Source: Arbacia lixula
Lineage: Eukaryota > Echinodermata > Echinoidea > Arbacioida > Arbaciidae
Assembly: GCA_963669155.1 (NCBI GenBank)
Contig: OZ022586.1
Coordinates: 1,605,024-1,669,023 of the forward strand
Direction: 5' to 3'
DNA: 64,000 nucleotides
Part shown: one piece after another, positions 23,696 to 36,542 of the stretch
Layout: each line of letters begins with the position of its first letter
How positions within the stretch are numbered: position 1 is the stretch's first letter
Program-made: the position numbers and the translations under genes
The notes under the pieces: generated by a model
What the model was told of the DNA's origin: nothing
The model's database searches: none
What the model saw: the letters and a program-made list of their open reading frames with translations, nothing else

Positions 23696-24332
23696 TTGAC
23701 ATGGCTTATCTGCTTACTACATGACTTGAATTGCCAGCTGAATCGAGGAATGCGGACTTTAGTTACATGTAATTGACCTGGTTTGTAATTCCCTCACCTT
23801 ACCCATGTATTAAGAACCCCCTACTGCACAATAACAGGTTGATTAATTGGACAATGTGAGATTGTACATAGCTCTGTACACAACAAACATGAAATGCTTG
23901 AACTTGAACTTATGAGTGGAATTAAAACCAGATGAAAAATGTCTATCAACCTTCTTAAAGGATGAAAGAAGAACAGTTTCCATGAGTCATATTTAGCCAT
24001 CTTTTCCCATAGCCATTCCAATGTGAAGTATTGATTAGAATATAAGTGGATGGTGGATGTTTGGTGTATGGCAAGTGGGGGTCCTGTGTATGGCCAGTGA
24101 GGGGAGTGCTTGAATACATACATGTATACAGTGCATGTTTTTTGGGGAGCAATTTTATTTCCTTGACCTACAAAAGAGCTACACTGTATACTTCCTTTAA
24201 AGGGAGCATATAGTTAACCAATCAACTTTGTGAAACAGGTTTACCTGGTCCCCAGAAATACATAGACCTCGAGCTTGGTTTGAAAAAGATACTAATTGAA
24301 AATACTCTTTTTAATTCATGATATTAGATAAG

Positions 24333-24514
24333 GCTTTTTTTTTTTTTTTTTTCTCTCTTTTGTTGTCTTTAAGTCTGCGTCCTTCCCGGCTGCTACCCAC
24401 TCACTTTAAACTTTAATAAAATATGTGTATTTTTTTTGTTGTTTATATTTGTATTTTTTTTGCTCTTTGTGTATCATTCAGTGAGTGAAATAAATATACT
24501 TGAAATTCGAAACT
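24333..24514 (+). mobile_element. Possible LINE 3' end
   Basis: A T-tract, then about 150 bp of T-rich 3'-UTR-like sequence closing with aaataaatatacttgaaatt. It has the appearance of a CR1/L2-like tail. There is no coding part. An ordinary AT-rich intron stretch is possible. Confidence 0.3.
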
Positions 24515-25116
24515 CTATTTTGAGTAAATTTTTATGTTTCAGTGTCATTGCAGAGTACATAGTACTTCAATAGTTGAGCTACAGTTCAAGATCATGTTTG
24601 TGGAACTTACTTGAAGAAATGTTCTTAAAGAAGGATGTTACTCCATGTAATATTGTATTTAATATGTCCATCTAGGAAGGAAATCTGTGTACCACAGTAC
24701 TATCAGTATCAATAGCACACATTGCGTGTACTGGTGACAGGTTTCAGTATTAACACAATGCGAAATCCCCAGTGGAAGCACAATAGCATTGTTTTGGTCA
24801 CTGCACGTGTGGATGAGCAACTATAGTATTCACCCATTGTTTATCAATAGCGTGCACATGCCCAGTACAATGACTATGAAGGCCAACTTTAATCTTGTTT
24901 TAGACTCCCGCTAGCACTGGTCTATAATTGTTGTAGTACTCAGTTAACATTCAGGGGGGAGTGCGATGCGTTCACATGAAGAAGCAAGATATAGCCCCCC
25001 ATGCCCAAATAATGTCCACCGCATCAAGCCCTCCTCCATCTCTCTCATGTCTGTAAAGTCCTCCTTCCCCTCTGTGTCTCTCTCTCCAGCATCATGCTCT
25101 TTCTCTAACCCCGTTC

Positions 25117-25625
25117 ATATACGCCACCTATCCGCATTATACCGTAAGCGCGGCATTTGCGGCAAGTTTGCTGATGCATTACTGATTGTTGCGTTTATGA
25201 ATGGGAGTCGCTCAAATAATGTGTTACATGTATTTGCTTCCTCCTTTTTCCTGCCTATGTTGCAGTTTTTTTTTACAGATCGAGACCTACTTGTACATGT
25301 AGTAATAATGCCAAAATATAGCGATAAGCATGTCTTACAAAGTGCATCCGCAAAACAGCCATTAATGTTTCACCTTGTGCATTGCGCTCTGGCACGTGAT
25401 TGGTTAATCACAATGTTGGTATGGCCTAGCAGAAGATGTTACAATCGCAGTGTTTGCTCTAGCTAGGGGGGTGGAGAGAGTCCAGCTGTCTAAAATATTA
25501 TGGCTATACTATGGCTTTTTGGGTGTATATGAACGGTGCATTTAGATGCTCACTGGAAACTTTCTTACTGGTGTGCATCGGTAATAATAGTGGTATTGTC
25601 ATGATTATGATATATGAACGGGGCT
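25117..25625. mobile_element. Element with CCCCGTTCATATA inverted ends
   Basis: CCCCGTTCATATA at 25119-25131 returns inverted as TATATGAACGGGG at 25611-25623, with tatatgaacgg also at 25527. The interior is CpG-rich and holds most of the 166-codon open frame at 24966-25466. That frame starts upstream of the element and matches no family I know, so I do not call it a gene. Confidence 0.5.
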
Positions 25626-25792
25626 ATAGATACCTTCGTGAGCGGTCTGAGGAGAAGACAGCCACTCCCACTCATAAGCAGCCAGCAAATGTTTTGTGAA
25701 TGCTGACTCAAAGCTCCATCTCAGATGCAAAAAGTCTGTAAAAGTTGTACATGTTGTTTATTTCACTTCCATAGATGTAGATTTGTAAACTT

Positions 25793-26059
25793 TTAAAGGG
25801 CATATACTGTACTGGGAAGGCAAAAAAGCCTTCAAAATGTAATCGTTAACAATCTTCTTGCCAATGGTCTTAAATTCATGTATTGTCCATTTTAGAAGCT
25901 TGCTGAAAGTTATTTGCCCTCAAATGATCCACATATGGAGTAATTAATGATTAATGATTAAATCCTCAATACATGAATTTAAGACCATTGGCAAGAAGAT
26001 TGCTAACAATTACATTTTGAAGGCTTTTTTTCCTTCCCAGTACAGTATATGCCCTTTAA
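25793..26059. mobile_element. TTAA MITE, family A, centre deleted
   Basis: Same ends as 3047-3419 (TTAAAGGGCATATACTGTAC and its inverse) with 267 bp. The left arm is complete, and the right arm resumes at tacatgaatttaagaccatt after loss of the centre. Confidence 0.85.
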
Positions 26060-26957
26060 ATGCTACTTGTACATTTTGGCTCAACTAATAGACATATATG
26101 CCATATACAGCAGAAGTTTGTCTGTCATACAAAGGATTAATTAATGGATCCCCCCCCCCTTGCTCATTTTTTGTCTATTACTGTTATTTCACCAAGGGCC
26201 CCCTCACCTAGCTCCCACGGACTGTTCTTGAGTTTCAGTAAATATTGTCCCATTTCATCCATTCACCTAAATTCTCCAGATGCCAAGCCCTAGTTTTTTG
26301 TGTTATTATTCCCCATGGTAACTATGTCAGTACTCACAGCTGCTATTGTTTACATTTTCACCATGTGTACTGATTGGGCCGAGAATGCACTTGTGCAAAG
26401 TTCATTTGCATACATTAGTCTGCATGTGAACAATTCACGTATGGGAGTTTGTCACTGTTGGACTGGACAAAATTAAATTTGACAAGTTTGTTCAGGTTCC
26501 GATAGGTGGTATCTTTACTCAATACTGTATTATTCTGTTTTGATATATATATGTGTTTAATTTTAATTATTTGCTATGTGCAAGTGAGTTTGGGCTTATT
26601 ACTTTCGATAACAGTGTTAATTTCTTGTACAGTAGCTTGGAAATTTTGTGCAGCATATGTGAGCTTGTCCATGATCCAGTACTTTTTGCTAGTTTTAATT
26701 CTAACCTGGTAACTGGACTGGAACTGGACCGGAGCCCATTTTGAAAAAAAAAAAAAAATTCTGGTACATTGGGCCTAGAATACACTTGTACAAAGTTCAT
26801 TTACCTGGACTGACTCTGAGCCTTAACTTTGAGTGATGTAAAGAAAAAAAGCTGCTAACATATTCAGTAAGCACCAACCAGAAATGTATCCTTACCAATT
26901 TGTTGGTATATCTTTGATAAATTCTGCTTCATGTCCATTTGATAATATCGTATAGTG

Positions 26958-27189
26958 TACACTACAGCTCAAAAGAATTGGCAGAGGGAAAGGGAAAGGG
27001 AAAGGGAAGGAGCCACAGTTTTAAACCGCGGTATATTTTGTCCATTTCTGCATGAAACATGATGCTTTAGCCCAAAAAGCATCATGTTTCATGCTGAACA
27101 GGACAAAATATACCGCAATTTAAAACTGTGGGTCCTTCCCTTTCTTCCCTTTCCCTTCACCCGTGCCAATTCCTTTGGGCTGTAGTGTA
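26958..27189. mobile_element. Palindromic MITE, family E (TACACTACAGCTC ends)
   Basis: A 232-bp palindrome. TACACTACAGCTCAAAAGAA mirrors TTCCTTTGGGCTGTAGTGTA. The arms carry a (GGGAAA)n purine run and gcatgaaacatgatgc near the centre. Copies at 45691 and 55866. Confidence 0.85.
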
Positions 27190-28127
27190 CATATGGTATG
27201 GTACTTGTAATATTCCAGCCACAGTAAGTAGGTTGAGAAATCGCACAGAATTATCATAAGACTGATGGATATTGATCTGTCATTAATCATAGTATCATTG
27301 CTGTGTTGTCATGGTAGTGTACTTTGTCAATACTGCGTGGGCAGGGGAACTGATTAGTCACTGGCCCTGTTGATAAATTTTTGAGGGTGAAAATATTGTT
27401 TCTAAACAGTGTTTTGAAATAATGTTTATGCAGAAGATACAGTACATGTACATGTTCATGAAGTCTAGCACTGTCAACATGCAGGATGTACTGCTCTGAC
27501 TTATCAGCTGCACAAAGCGCAACATATTTTTTTAAGGCAATACAAAATTATACAACTAGATGCATTTTGAATATATTTGGATCAGGGGCCCATATTACAA
27601 AGCACTATGATTGATCGTGAGATCGATAGATAAAGGAGGGGGAGGGGGGCTGGGGAGGAATGGAAAGGAGGGGGTATTGCCCAATTAACCACATTAATAG
27701 GGTGTTGTCAAACCAAATCTATGAAAGAACATTGTATAATACATGTACTTGCAATTAGGAGAGCCAAGCCTTTTACCTGCTATAGAAAATTAAACTCTAA
27801 CTTGGCAACAAAGTGAGGTAAGCCATAACTTCATAGAGCGAGTGATTGATTATTCGGTCTGGATTATACAGTACATGCATGCATGATTGCACATCAAGCA
27901 TAATGTATGACAATGCACACAATGACACATACACCAGTGGGTCCCCATTCACAGTATGTGCAGTATGTACCTTGATCTGATCATTGGACTAGAAGACACA
28001 CACTTGATTTCACAGTTATGTACATAATGTGTATTAAGAGAAGTGCCCTGCCCCTTGAGTAGTGTGGGAAGGAGATAAATATAAACATTGTGAGTATACA
28101 TTCAGAGAGGGAAGAAGGGAGAGAGAT

Positions 28128-28133
28128 AGAGGG

Positions 28134-28217
<84 letters not shown>

Positions 28218-28303
28218 GGGGCAAGGGATAGCCAGGCAGACAGACAGAAACATATGAGAAGAAGAGAGACAGACAGACAGACAGAGAGACAGACAGACAG
28301 AGG

Positions 28304-28357
<54 letters not shown>

Positions 28358-28417
28358 GGGAGAGAGATAGGGAGAGAGGGAGAGAGGGAGAGAGGGAGAC
28401 AGACATAGAAAGATAGG

Positions 28418-28472
<55 letters not shown>

Positions 28473-28580
28473 CAAGAGATAAAGAGAGAGGGAGAGGGAT
28501 ACAGAGAGACAGACAGAGGGAGAGGAGGGTGAGAAAGTGGGACAAAGATGGGAGAGAAAAGGAAAAAAAAAGAGAAAGAA
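28128..28580. repeat. Long polypurine tract: (GA)n, (GACA)n and G-run
   Basis: About 450 bp with almost no pyrimidine other than the C in GACA units. It begins with (TA)n at 28135-28155, then (GA)n, a G-run near 28207-28221, and alternating (GACA)n and GGGAGA blocks. The minus strand reads as open Ser/Leu-rich frames; these are artefacts. Confidence 0.95.
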
Positions 28581-28719
28581 AGAGAAAGATTTGCGCATGC
28601 ATATTTATTGTTCAGATTACCAGATCATTCCCACTGTATTGTTTGGAAACTCTTCCAATGTGTCCATACTGCAAATTTTTTACCCTGCTATCTTCCCATT
28701 TTCGGTGAGCGAGTACTAG

Positions 28720-28785
28720 TTAAAGCTGATTGGGTCAGGTCTCTTTTTGCAAGTGCGGTCACGCTAAGCTCTGCCCAATTATACA
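28720..28785. repeat. Repeat fragment, inverted relative to 22749
   Basis: TTAAAGCTGATTGGGTCAGG, then a tttttgcaagtg stretch and gtcacgctaagctctgccca. This matches 22749-22815 in reverse complement, and the leading TTAA suggests a transposon end. Confidence 0.55.
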
Positions 28786-31520
28786 ACGTGTCCTTAGTGA
28801 GACTCCACACATAGAGCGAACCGTACTTCTTTATACCGTTCTAGTTCGAAACGATGACCAGGCCCTAGTTTCTTTACACAATGTTGGATAGTAAGTCAGC
28901 ATCCACACTCCACACACAGAATTTTATCATAGCTAAACTGAAACATTATTGCGATACTAAAAGAATTGAGTCTCATTGTACCTTTAACATTTGTTGAATT
29001 TACATAATATATTTGAGATTTTAAAATGATAATTTCCACGTGATTTACACCTTTTCTAAAGTAGGATGGCTGTTGGTACTGCCGATGTTGATTTAATGTA
29101 GACTTCTTCAGCCACGCGTATCAGAAGGAAAGTTTTGAATGCTTTGAAGCCGCTGTCTAAATATGGGTTGGACAGTATAAATACATGTAGTAAACATGGC
29201 CTTGTCATGCCTACTCTATTGAATAACCGCTCTGTTCTTTATCCAATATTTTGATTACAAATTTGAAAGCAAGAATGGTCATTAAATTCAGGATGGCTTC
29301 TTGATTCTCTTTTTCTGGGTGAAATCAAACAAGCAAAATAAAACAAAGAGAAGAATGGCCAAAACAAAAACATGTTTGTTTTTCCCACGGTTTGTAGGCC
29401 TGTGAGTAAGTGCATACATATCTTTCATGCTTGACTCATCATTTTTGAATTGCAAGTCCGGTATAAAACTTGATATGCTTCACAAATAAACATAAAGCAC
29501 AAGTGAGTTCTCCAAAAATGTGATTTGACATGGATTTGAGCTAGATTTTGTTTGTGTGAGTTCATAACCATAAGCTGTTGATAATGTGTATAATGTCGCA
29601 CCTTCTTGTAAGGGAGACAAAGTTTGAATGGAGGGTCAAAAGTTGTATTTGATCGATTATCATGAATATAGCCCTGATACTTCCATCTCCCCTAGAAGTA
29701 TCAAGAACTTTAAAATAAGCACATTTGTACTTGTGTCCTTTTGACACACATATTGCACAGAGGAGGGCCATCGTAAAAAGTGGATCATGAGTGAAAAAAA
29801 AGAGCCTTCAATCATGCCCTCTTTGAACATTTATTTCAATATTTGTCATCACGGTGAGATAAAAGTGCGAGTCCTTAGTATTATATTCAACTCTGAGGAG
29901 AATTTCGTCTCTGTTTCATTTACCGTATGGTCTGGAAACATTTATATAATCACTGAAGGTGTCAGACACATGCCGGCCACGATTTACCAGGACGCTGGGA
30001 GGTATTCACACGGATATACGCTGTGAAAATTAGCGACCAGCGATCAAAGCTCTATTGAGGTAACTTGCCATGATCTCAAATCATAAGGGTGAGGTGAAAA
30101 GACAAATAAAAGGGATTGTTGTGCTTTCCCAGGTTTCTATTCATGAGGAGGATTGACAAGGTGTGGGTGTGGGTGGGGGTGGAAGTAAGAGAAAGATTCG
30201 CATCAGGTTGGTTCAAAGGAAAATATGCTTGAATAACATTTTAGCACAGAGGGATATCGATGAGGAGTGGGTTTCTCAAACAATGACAACTCTAACTTCA
30301 GCTCTAAGTTCAGTTGGTGAGCGCTATATAGGCTCTATTCCATAATATATCCATACCGTTAGCACTGAAGTACACTTCAGTGAAAAGTGCCTCACCATTG
30401 TATCATTCACAATCCAGCACAGGCATGTACAGGAGATAAAAGGGAAACATGATGTGCACATTCGTTGGGTCTGTGTTGATCTTTTATCGGATTCATATTT
30501 TATTTTAGCAGGTACATGAATAATGCTTCATATGCTGCAATGTTAATAAACTAAATCTTTATTCTGGCAGACTTAATGTAACGATAGCTACCGGTATGAA
30601 GAATTTAAGCTTAAATAACGCTTATCAAGTTAGAGCTGAGGTAAGTGTTCTCTTGAGGTTAGTGTCATCATTGTTCTTAGAAATCCACCCCAGTTATTTG
30701 AGATTTTATTGAGGATGTTTTCTATCCTATCTTAAGTCTTCACCGACTAATTACTGGAAATCAGAAGATACTATAACATTTGGTTTGGGTACAGTTCCTC
30801 TATGAGCTCCTACCAGTAGATTCATTTGTCACCAATTGTTTACTGGTACAAAGGCTGAATTGCCGAGCTGCTGACTAGTACCGATCTTCAGTATTTGTAT
30901 TGAAAATGGAACTGAATACTGATGGTTTTTAGTGAAAAAGGTGTATTTCTCCTCACCTACACGTAGTTCATGTGCAGGTAATAGGTAAATACTGATTTCC
31001 TCATCAAAATACCGACATTATACGAAGGTGATAGCTTGGTTTTGATCCTGTCTATGTAGCCAGAATTCACCAGTCAGTCAGTTAGTCAGTCATGAATTAA
31101 TCCTTACATGACTATAGGATACCATGTTGATATTACCAGTAGACAAAATGGTGGAACAAGCAGTTAAACAAGTCAATACCTCACCTCTCCCAGGAATGTT
31201 CTTAGGGTGTGAACTCTTTCGGGTATGAGTCATAGTGTTTTGTCTGGACGAGTGTTATTGTCCTAGACCCAGAACATGAATCTTATAAAAAAATCAAATG
31301 TTCTCAAAAGTTTCTCGTTTTGAGAAAACAGTACTTCTGGGCTCTTAGTAGTAGTCTCTATTCATCAGACCTCAGTTTGTAACCAGCCTGACTGGACTTT
31401 TCTTGTGCTAATGTCCTTTCACTCTTTATTCATAATTTTATATTTTTACAAATTTCACATACGGTACTTGTACATTTCCAATGATGTTTTGTCTTTTATG
31501 TAGACAGTGTGCATAAACTC
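28786..31520 (+). other. Spectraplakin intron, nothing recognised
   Basis: No splice-supported exon. A G-rich gtgtgggtgggggtgg run lies near 30165. No named repeat. Confidence 0.5.
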
Positions 31521-31699
31521 CAGGGAAAAAATACATGGGGGCTTGGGGCGATTTTACCCCCCAAAATGCTTAAAAGAGCCCTGGAAAATGCTTAAAGAGC
31601 CCCCCAAAATTCACATAGACACAATGTAAAATCATAGCCAAATTTGGCAATGTGCTGAAAAAGTAGCACCCAGAAATTTTGAATTAATTTTTTTCCCTG
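31521..31699. mobile_element. Short TIR element with CAGGGAAAAA ends
   Basis: CAGGGAAAAAAT at the left mirrors ATTTTTTTCCCTG at the right, about 179 bp apart. In between, agagccctggaaaatgctta repeats imperfectly. No clear target duplication, so the family is open. Confidence 0.5.
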
Positions 31700-31805
31700 G
31701 TAAACACTTCATAACAGTTCATAAGAAAGCTTTGCCATCCATATTGCATTATTACTCTATAACTATGGCAACTGGTTTTCAAACGTAAACATTAATTATC
31801 TTTAA

Positions 31806-31932
31806 ATTTTTGCTGAAAAGGTTCGTGAGGCTATGACTGTGAGATGTCACACACATTATCGTTGGGGTATAACTGCTGATTCCTGTCGATTTTCATGACG
31901 TTTGCAAATGGGAGGGACAGTCCGTCTTTCAA
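31806..31932. mobile_element. MITE family C, right-end fragment
   Basis: ggttcgtgaggct, cgttggggtataa, ctgattcctgtcga and gtttgcaaatggg followed by gtctttcaa match the right part of 47737-48183. Confidence 0.6.
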
Positions 31933-32016
31933 ACATAATCAGCTGACCCCACAGTCACAGGGCCTAACTCTGGTTATGTAAGAAGTCACTTCTCCCTGAC
32001 TTAGTCATCAAGCTTA

Positions 32017-32830
32017 CAGGCTATTATGCGAGTCTCTTTTGTGTCTAGCATGCTTTTGTGTGGTACCAAGAACTGAGGGATCCAGGGGATGTGCTCTTTA
32101 ATTGCTCGTCAATTGTCTCCTAGTACTGCTGACTGCTGAGCCTGACTGCAAAGTGTCAGCAGTAAACTTAAAGCTATTGTGAACAGAATTATCAGTCAGA
32201 AGCCTGGAGTATTGTGTACTTGTCCTATACATGATGTAGTTATGTAATATCAGGCTATTATGTTGAGCTCTTTTGTGTACAGTATACTGTTGTTTGGTGT
32301 CAAACATCAAGGAGTCTACCAGTTGTGCTGTATACAGTGAAAGTGCAGTATGCTACTAGACCTGAAAATCTTATCCAGAATAATGTGTTTAATTATTGTC
32401 CCTGTTTTCTGAAATATATTCAGTAGGAGGGTGTACAGTCTAGGTAGGCTTCTTCTGTCTTTAACATACTGGAATGACCAATTAGCTTGGTCCTAGTCCA
32501 ATCTAGTCCAGTCTTTGATAGCGTTAATTCTCTCTCCATCTCTGATGGAGAATAGGGAAAATACCTGGGGCCATATTCATGAAACGTTACTAAGCCTAGT
32601 TAGTTGCTAAAGTGCATTCAGTTACATACATTTTAGTTTTCTTGCAGCAGTCTTCTTTAATACATTCAGTAGGAGGGTGCAAAGTGTAGGCAGATCATGA
32701 GCTTCTGTCTAAACATCCATGTAACGGCATGACCACTTAGCTTGGTCTTTAGTCCAATCTAGACCAGTGCTTAATAAAATTCATTCTCTTTCCATCTCTG
32801 AGGGAGAAAAGGGAAAAGATCAGCAGTTTC
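32017..32830. repeat. Two nested direct duplications, about 234 and 243 bp apart
   Basis: caggctattatg plus cttttgtgt recur at 32017 and 32251. cagtaggagggtg, then cttctgtct, cttggtc, gtccaatctag and ctccatctctga recur at 32421 and 32664. A left half of MITE family F (32563-32640) lies between the second pair. Confidence 0.65.
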
Positions 32831-34626
32831 TTTTAATACAGCAGTCTGTGTATGCCTGTAAATGTTGTAGCGCTTGTGAAAGAACCTATGCATACACTCC
32901 TTCTTCCAGTAAACACTTTGAGCATGTCTTAGACCATAACATCCCTCACACCTATTACACCTGAACATCTCTGCATTACAAAAAACAAAGCTGATTTGTC
33001 TTCCTTAATAATTTTCTGAGGAAGTAGATGGAGTTGCGTTCATTCACCTAAATACAGAATTATCCCTCTTGTTTTTCCCTCAAAGGACACCCCTGTAAAA
33101 GCATGATTAATGAAGGGTTTTGGGTTATGTAATAGTAGATTGAGAAGTGGCTTCAGGTCGCCAATGTGTGGTGTGGCTGAAGACACAGAGCAGCCAGCTC
33201 CAGACCTTATAGACAGGGATAAAAGAGGGTATTGATCCGTCCAGCTTTATCAATGGTGTGAAAAGGTAATTCGACCATGGTAAAGAACCACCACTTCCTT
33301 TGGTGCCTTTTTTAATTTCAAGGAAGAATGGTCTATCTGCTTCTTTTGTTGAAACGTCTTTAAGGGAGATGTTACCCAAATAGCAAATTACTCTCTGTGA
33401 AATCAGACAGGCTTGAGGCTTTATCTCCCACTTGATGCTCTCCAATTTGGTCTAATTACCAGTTGGTATCCCTGCTTCGTCTACATGTACAAACAACATT
33501 CAAACTGCTATAGTTTAAAGGTTTTCCTGACATGATTCCTCACTGTGGTAACCTTTTAAATGGAAAGTCATTCAAAATACACATTGAATGTCCCAGGTAG
33601 GAGAGAAAGGTTTTTAAGAGGATTAATGATGTGGTAAAGCTAGTGTACATGTAGTGTCATGTGTGGTGAGTTGTGTCTATGTGCAGTGGTGTATTGATTA
33701 GTATATTAACTGCAAAGGTCATTGAACGTTCACAGATTAAGTCTCGATCATTCAAAACTATTCTTTCGCAAATCTGATTTGCACAATTTCTAATCAATAT
33801 GTGAGATAGCGAAATTGCTCAAGAATGAAAATGTTTGGGTTGAGCCATGACGGGTTTGCACCACATGCATGTTTGTACATGTACACTGTATGAAGTAACA
33901 AGCATATTGAAAATTTGTGTTTACAGTCTACATACATGTACATGGCTGATCGAAGTACCTAAATCTCTTTGTCTCCATCCTGTGTTGCTAGGGTTTATCT
34001 AGTAATACAGGATGAGATACAGGATGAAGTTTGTAAGACGATGATTGCGCCGACTCACTTCTCTTTCCATAATTCATCTCGCATCCGGGGAAAAGGGCCA
34101 TATTACGAGGATGTCGTAACATTAGCAATGCACAGGAAGAGTTATGATTTGTTTCTTCCTGAGTTTTTTTTTTTTTTAGTGAGCATTTCAGGATTTGTGG
34201 AAGTATGTTCCCTTTTTGTGTGGTGGTTTTATCAAGTTTCTTCCTGCATGGATGATGTCTTTGAGGAGGGGGGTGCCCTATGTAAGATGTTTTGCCTGTC
34301 AAATCTTCTGCTTGTCACACTGCTTTATGATTATTAAAAGCTGAAAAGACCTTCTGGGTCCATAGCACTTGCTACTTGCAGATCGGTATACAAGTACATG
34401 TACTGTCAGCATCCCTCACATTTAAAAAGCAATATCAGGGTAGACTCTTGTATGTTCTGTTAATGAAACAAATTGTTAACATGACATGTACTCCCATTTC
34501 ACAACAGGATGCCATAATAACATTACGTGGTAGTCAGAATAAATGTTGGGACCGTTTTAATGTGAAATTCTTTCAACGTAATGTATGTGTAACCATGTCA
34601 AAGCAAGTGGGAGGACACAGTCAATA

Positions 34627-34713
34627 TGGGGCCATATTCAGAAAATATGTCTAGCCTAGCTAGTGACTACGGTAGTTGCTATGCTTCATAAAGTTTATGA
34701 ATATGGCCCCTGG
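34627..34713. mobile_element. Short palindromic MITE, family F
   Basis: 87 bp: GGGGCCATATTCAGAAAATA to TTTATGAATATGGCCCCTGG, with ctagcctagctagtgactac in the middle. Compare 10944-11058. Confidence 0.65.
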
Positions 34714-35112
34714 ATATTTTTGATACAGTTTGTACTCGAAACTTGTTGGCAGCCTACGTTGTATAACCAAAAGTGCATTCTGCAAGTTGTTGCCAAGTTG
34801 TTTAACGAGCATTGGGCTGACACTGGTAACTTTGCGAAGTGTTCATACAAATTGTCTGGGCTTCATTGTAGTCCTCAGACATTTCAACTGTAGAGGTTCA
34901 GTACAGTACAGTTTGGGATCCTACAAAATGACATAAACTGTTATACATACATACATGTATAACAGTACTGTTTGGGTGAATTTATGGTGTGAAAATGTTA
35001 ATTAAATCAAGGGAATGGATATGTGTTTTGAATGTTGGCCATATGGTCCTCTTTTCTCTTCTGGTGTTGAACTTTTTGTGTGCCAGATAAAATGCTGCTC
35101 TGGGTGTGTGTT

Positions 35113-36182
35113 TAACCCGTCCATTACCAGGCCTTGAAAACCCCATTGGCTTATGCCTTTCAACACATCTTCATGCAAATGGTAATAAGAAGTTAACCCT
35201 TACATTACCAGGCCTTGAAAACCCCATTGGCTTATGCCTTTCTACACATCTTCATGCAAATGGTAATAAGAAGTTAACCCTTACATCACCAGGCCTTGAA
35301 AACCCCATTGGCTTACTACAATCTTCGTGCCAATGGTAATGAGAGAGTTAACCCTTGTATTACCAGGCCTTGAAAACCCCATTGGCTTTCTACATATCTT
35401 CATGCCAATGGTAATGAGAGAGTTAACCCTTACATTACCAGGCCTTGAAAACTCCATTGGCTGACTACATATCTTCATGCCAATGGTAATGAGAGAGTTA
35501 ACCCTTACATTACCAGGCCTTGAAAACTCCATTGGCTGACTACATATCTTCATGCCAATGGTAATGAGAGAGTTAAACCTTACATTACCACGCCTTGGAA
35601 ATCCCATTGGCTTACAACACATCTTCATGCCAATGGTAATAAGAAGTTAACCCTTACATTACCACGCCTTGGAAATCCCATTGGCTTACTACACATCTTC
35701 ATGCCAATGGTAATGAGAGAGTTAACCCTTACATTACCAGGCCTTGAAAACCCCATTGGCTTTCTACACATCTTCATGCCAATGGTAATAAGAAGTTAAC
35801 CCTTACATTACCAGGCCTTGAAAACCCCATTGGCTTACTATACATCTTCATGCCAATGGTAATAAGAAGTTAACCCCTTCATTACCAGGCCTTGAAAACC
35901 CCATTAGCTAACTGCATATCTTCATGCCAATGGTAATGAGAGAGTTAACCCTTACATTACCAGACGTTGAAAATCCCATTGGCTTTTTTTTACTACACAT
36001 CTCCATGCCAATGGTAATGAGAGAGTTAACCCTTACATTACCAGGTCTTGAAAACCTCATTGGCTTGCTACACATCTTCATGCCAGTGGTAATGAGGGAG
36101 TTAACCGGTACATGTACATTACCAGGCCCTGAAAACCCCATTGGCTTTCTACAGTATCTTCGTGCCAATGGTAATGAAGGAT
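35113..36182. repeat. Minisatellite, about 14 units of 74-81 bp
   Basis: The unit starts GTTAACCCTTACATTACCAG and ends CATGCCAATGGTAATGAGAG. Unit starts that I located include 35192, 35273, 35347, 35422, 35497, 35572, 35646, 35721, 35795, 35869, 35944 and 36025; most steps are 74-75 bp, a few 81-85. Each unit is self-complementary at its ends (CATTACC/GGTAATG and CCATTGG/CCAATGG). The repeated peptide frames it creates on both strands are not genes. Confidence 0.95.
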
Positions 36183-36542
36183 TTGATTTTTGCAAAAATG
36201 TTTCAATAGCAGCTTAAGAGTTACGAGGGAGTGCATAACATTCACTCTGCAAGTCATTGACTATTGTAATTAAAATTTAGAAATAATAAATAATCCATTA
36301 CTCTTTCAGCTCATTATATTTGACATGGTTGGTAATAAAATGTGATCAACTTTACACTTTGCTGGTAGATATGTTCATACGTCCAATCACAATCCCAATC
36401 AATGTGAGTTTAGCACAGACATGACAGAATGTATGGTTTAAATCTTGGATGTGAGCTGAATTGGGTCTAAATAATTAGTAATAATTACCAAATTTTAAAT
36501 AGCGCATAACACATAGTGATCGAAAAAACTTGAAACGCCCCT

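Noticed and set aside
24966-25466. 166-codon open frame as an independent gene
   Set aside because: No recognised domain, overlaps a repeat with inverted ends, and no splice or start evidence.
26985-27010. (GGGAAA)n as telomere-like sequence
   Set aside because: Animal telomeres are TTAGGG; this is an arm of a family E palindrome with three copies in the intron.
27981-28602. Long Ser/Leu-rich minus-strand open frames (205 and 166 codons)
   Set aside because: They read a (GA)n/(GACA)n tract; two frames are open at once, as expected of such repeats.
35106-36217. Repeat peptide frames on both strands, and CRISPR-like look of regularly spaced repeats
   Set aside because: The whole unit is repeated, with no unique spacers, in a eukaryotic intron; it is a minisatellite.
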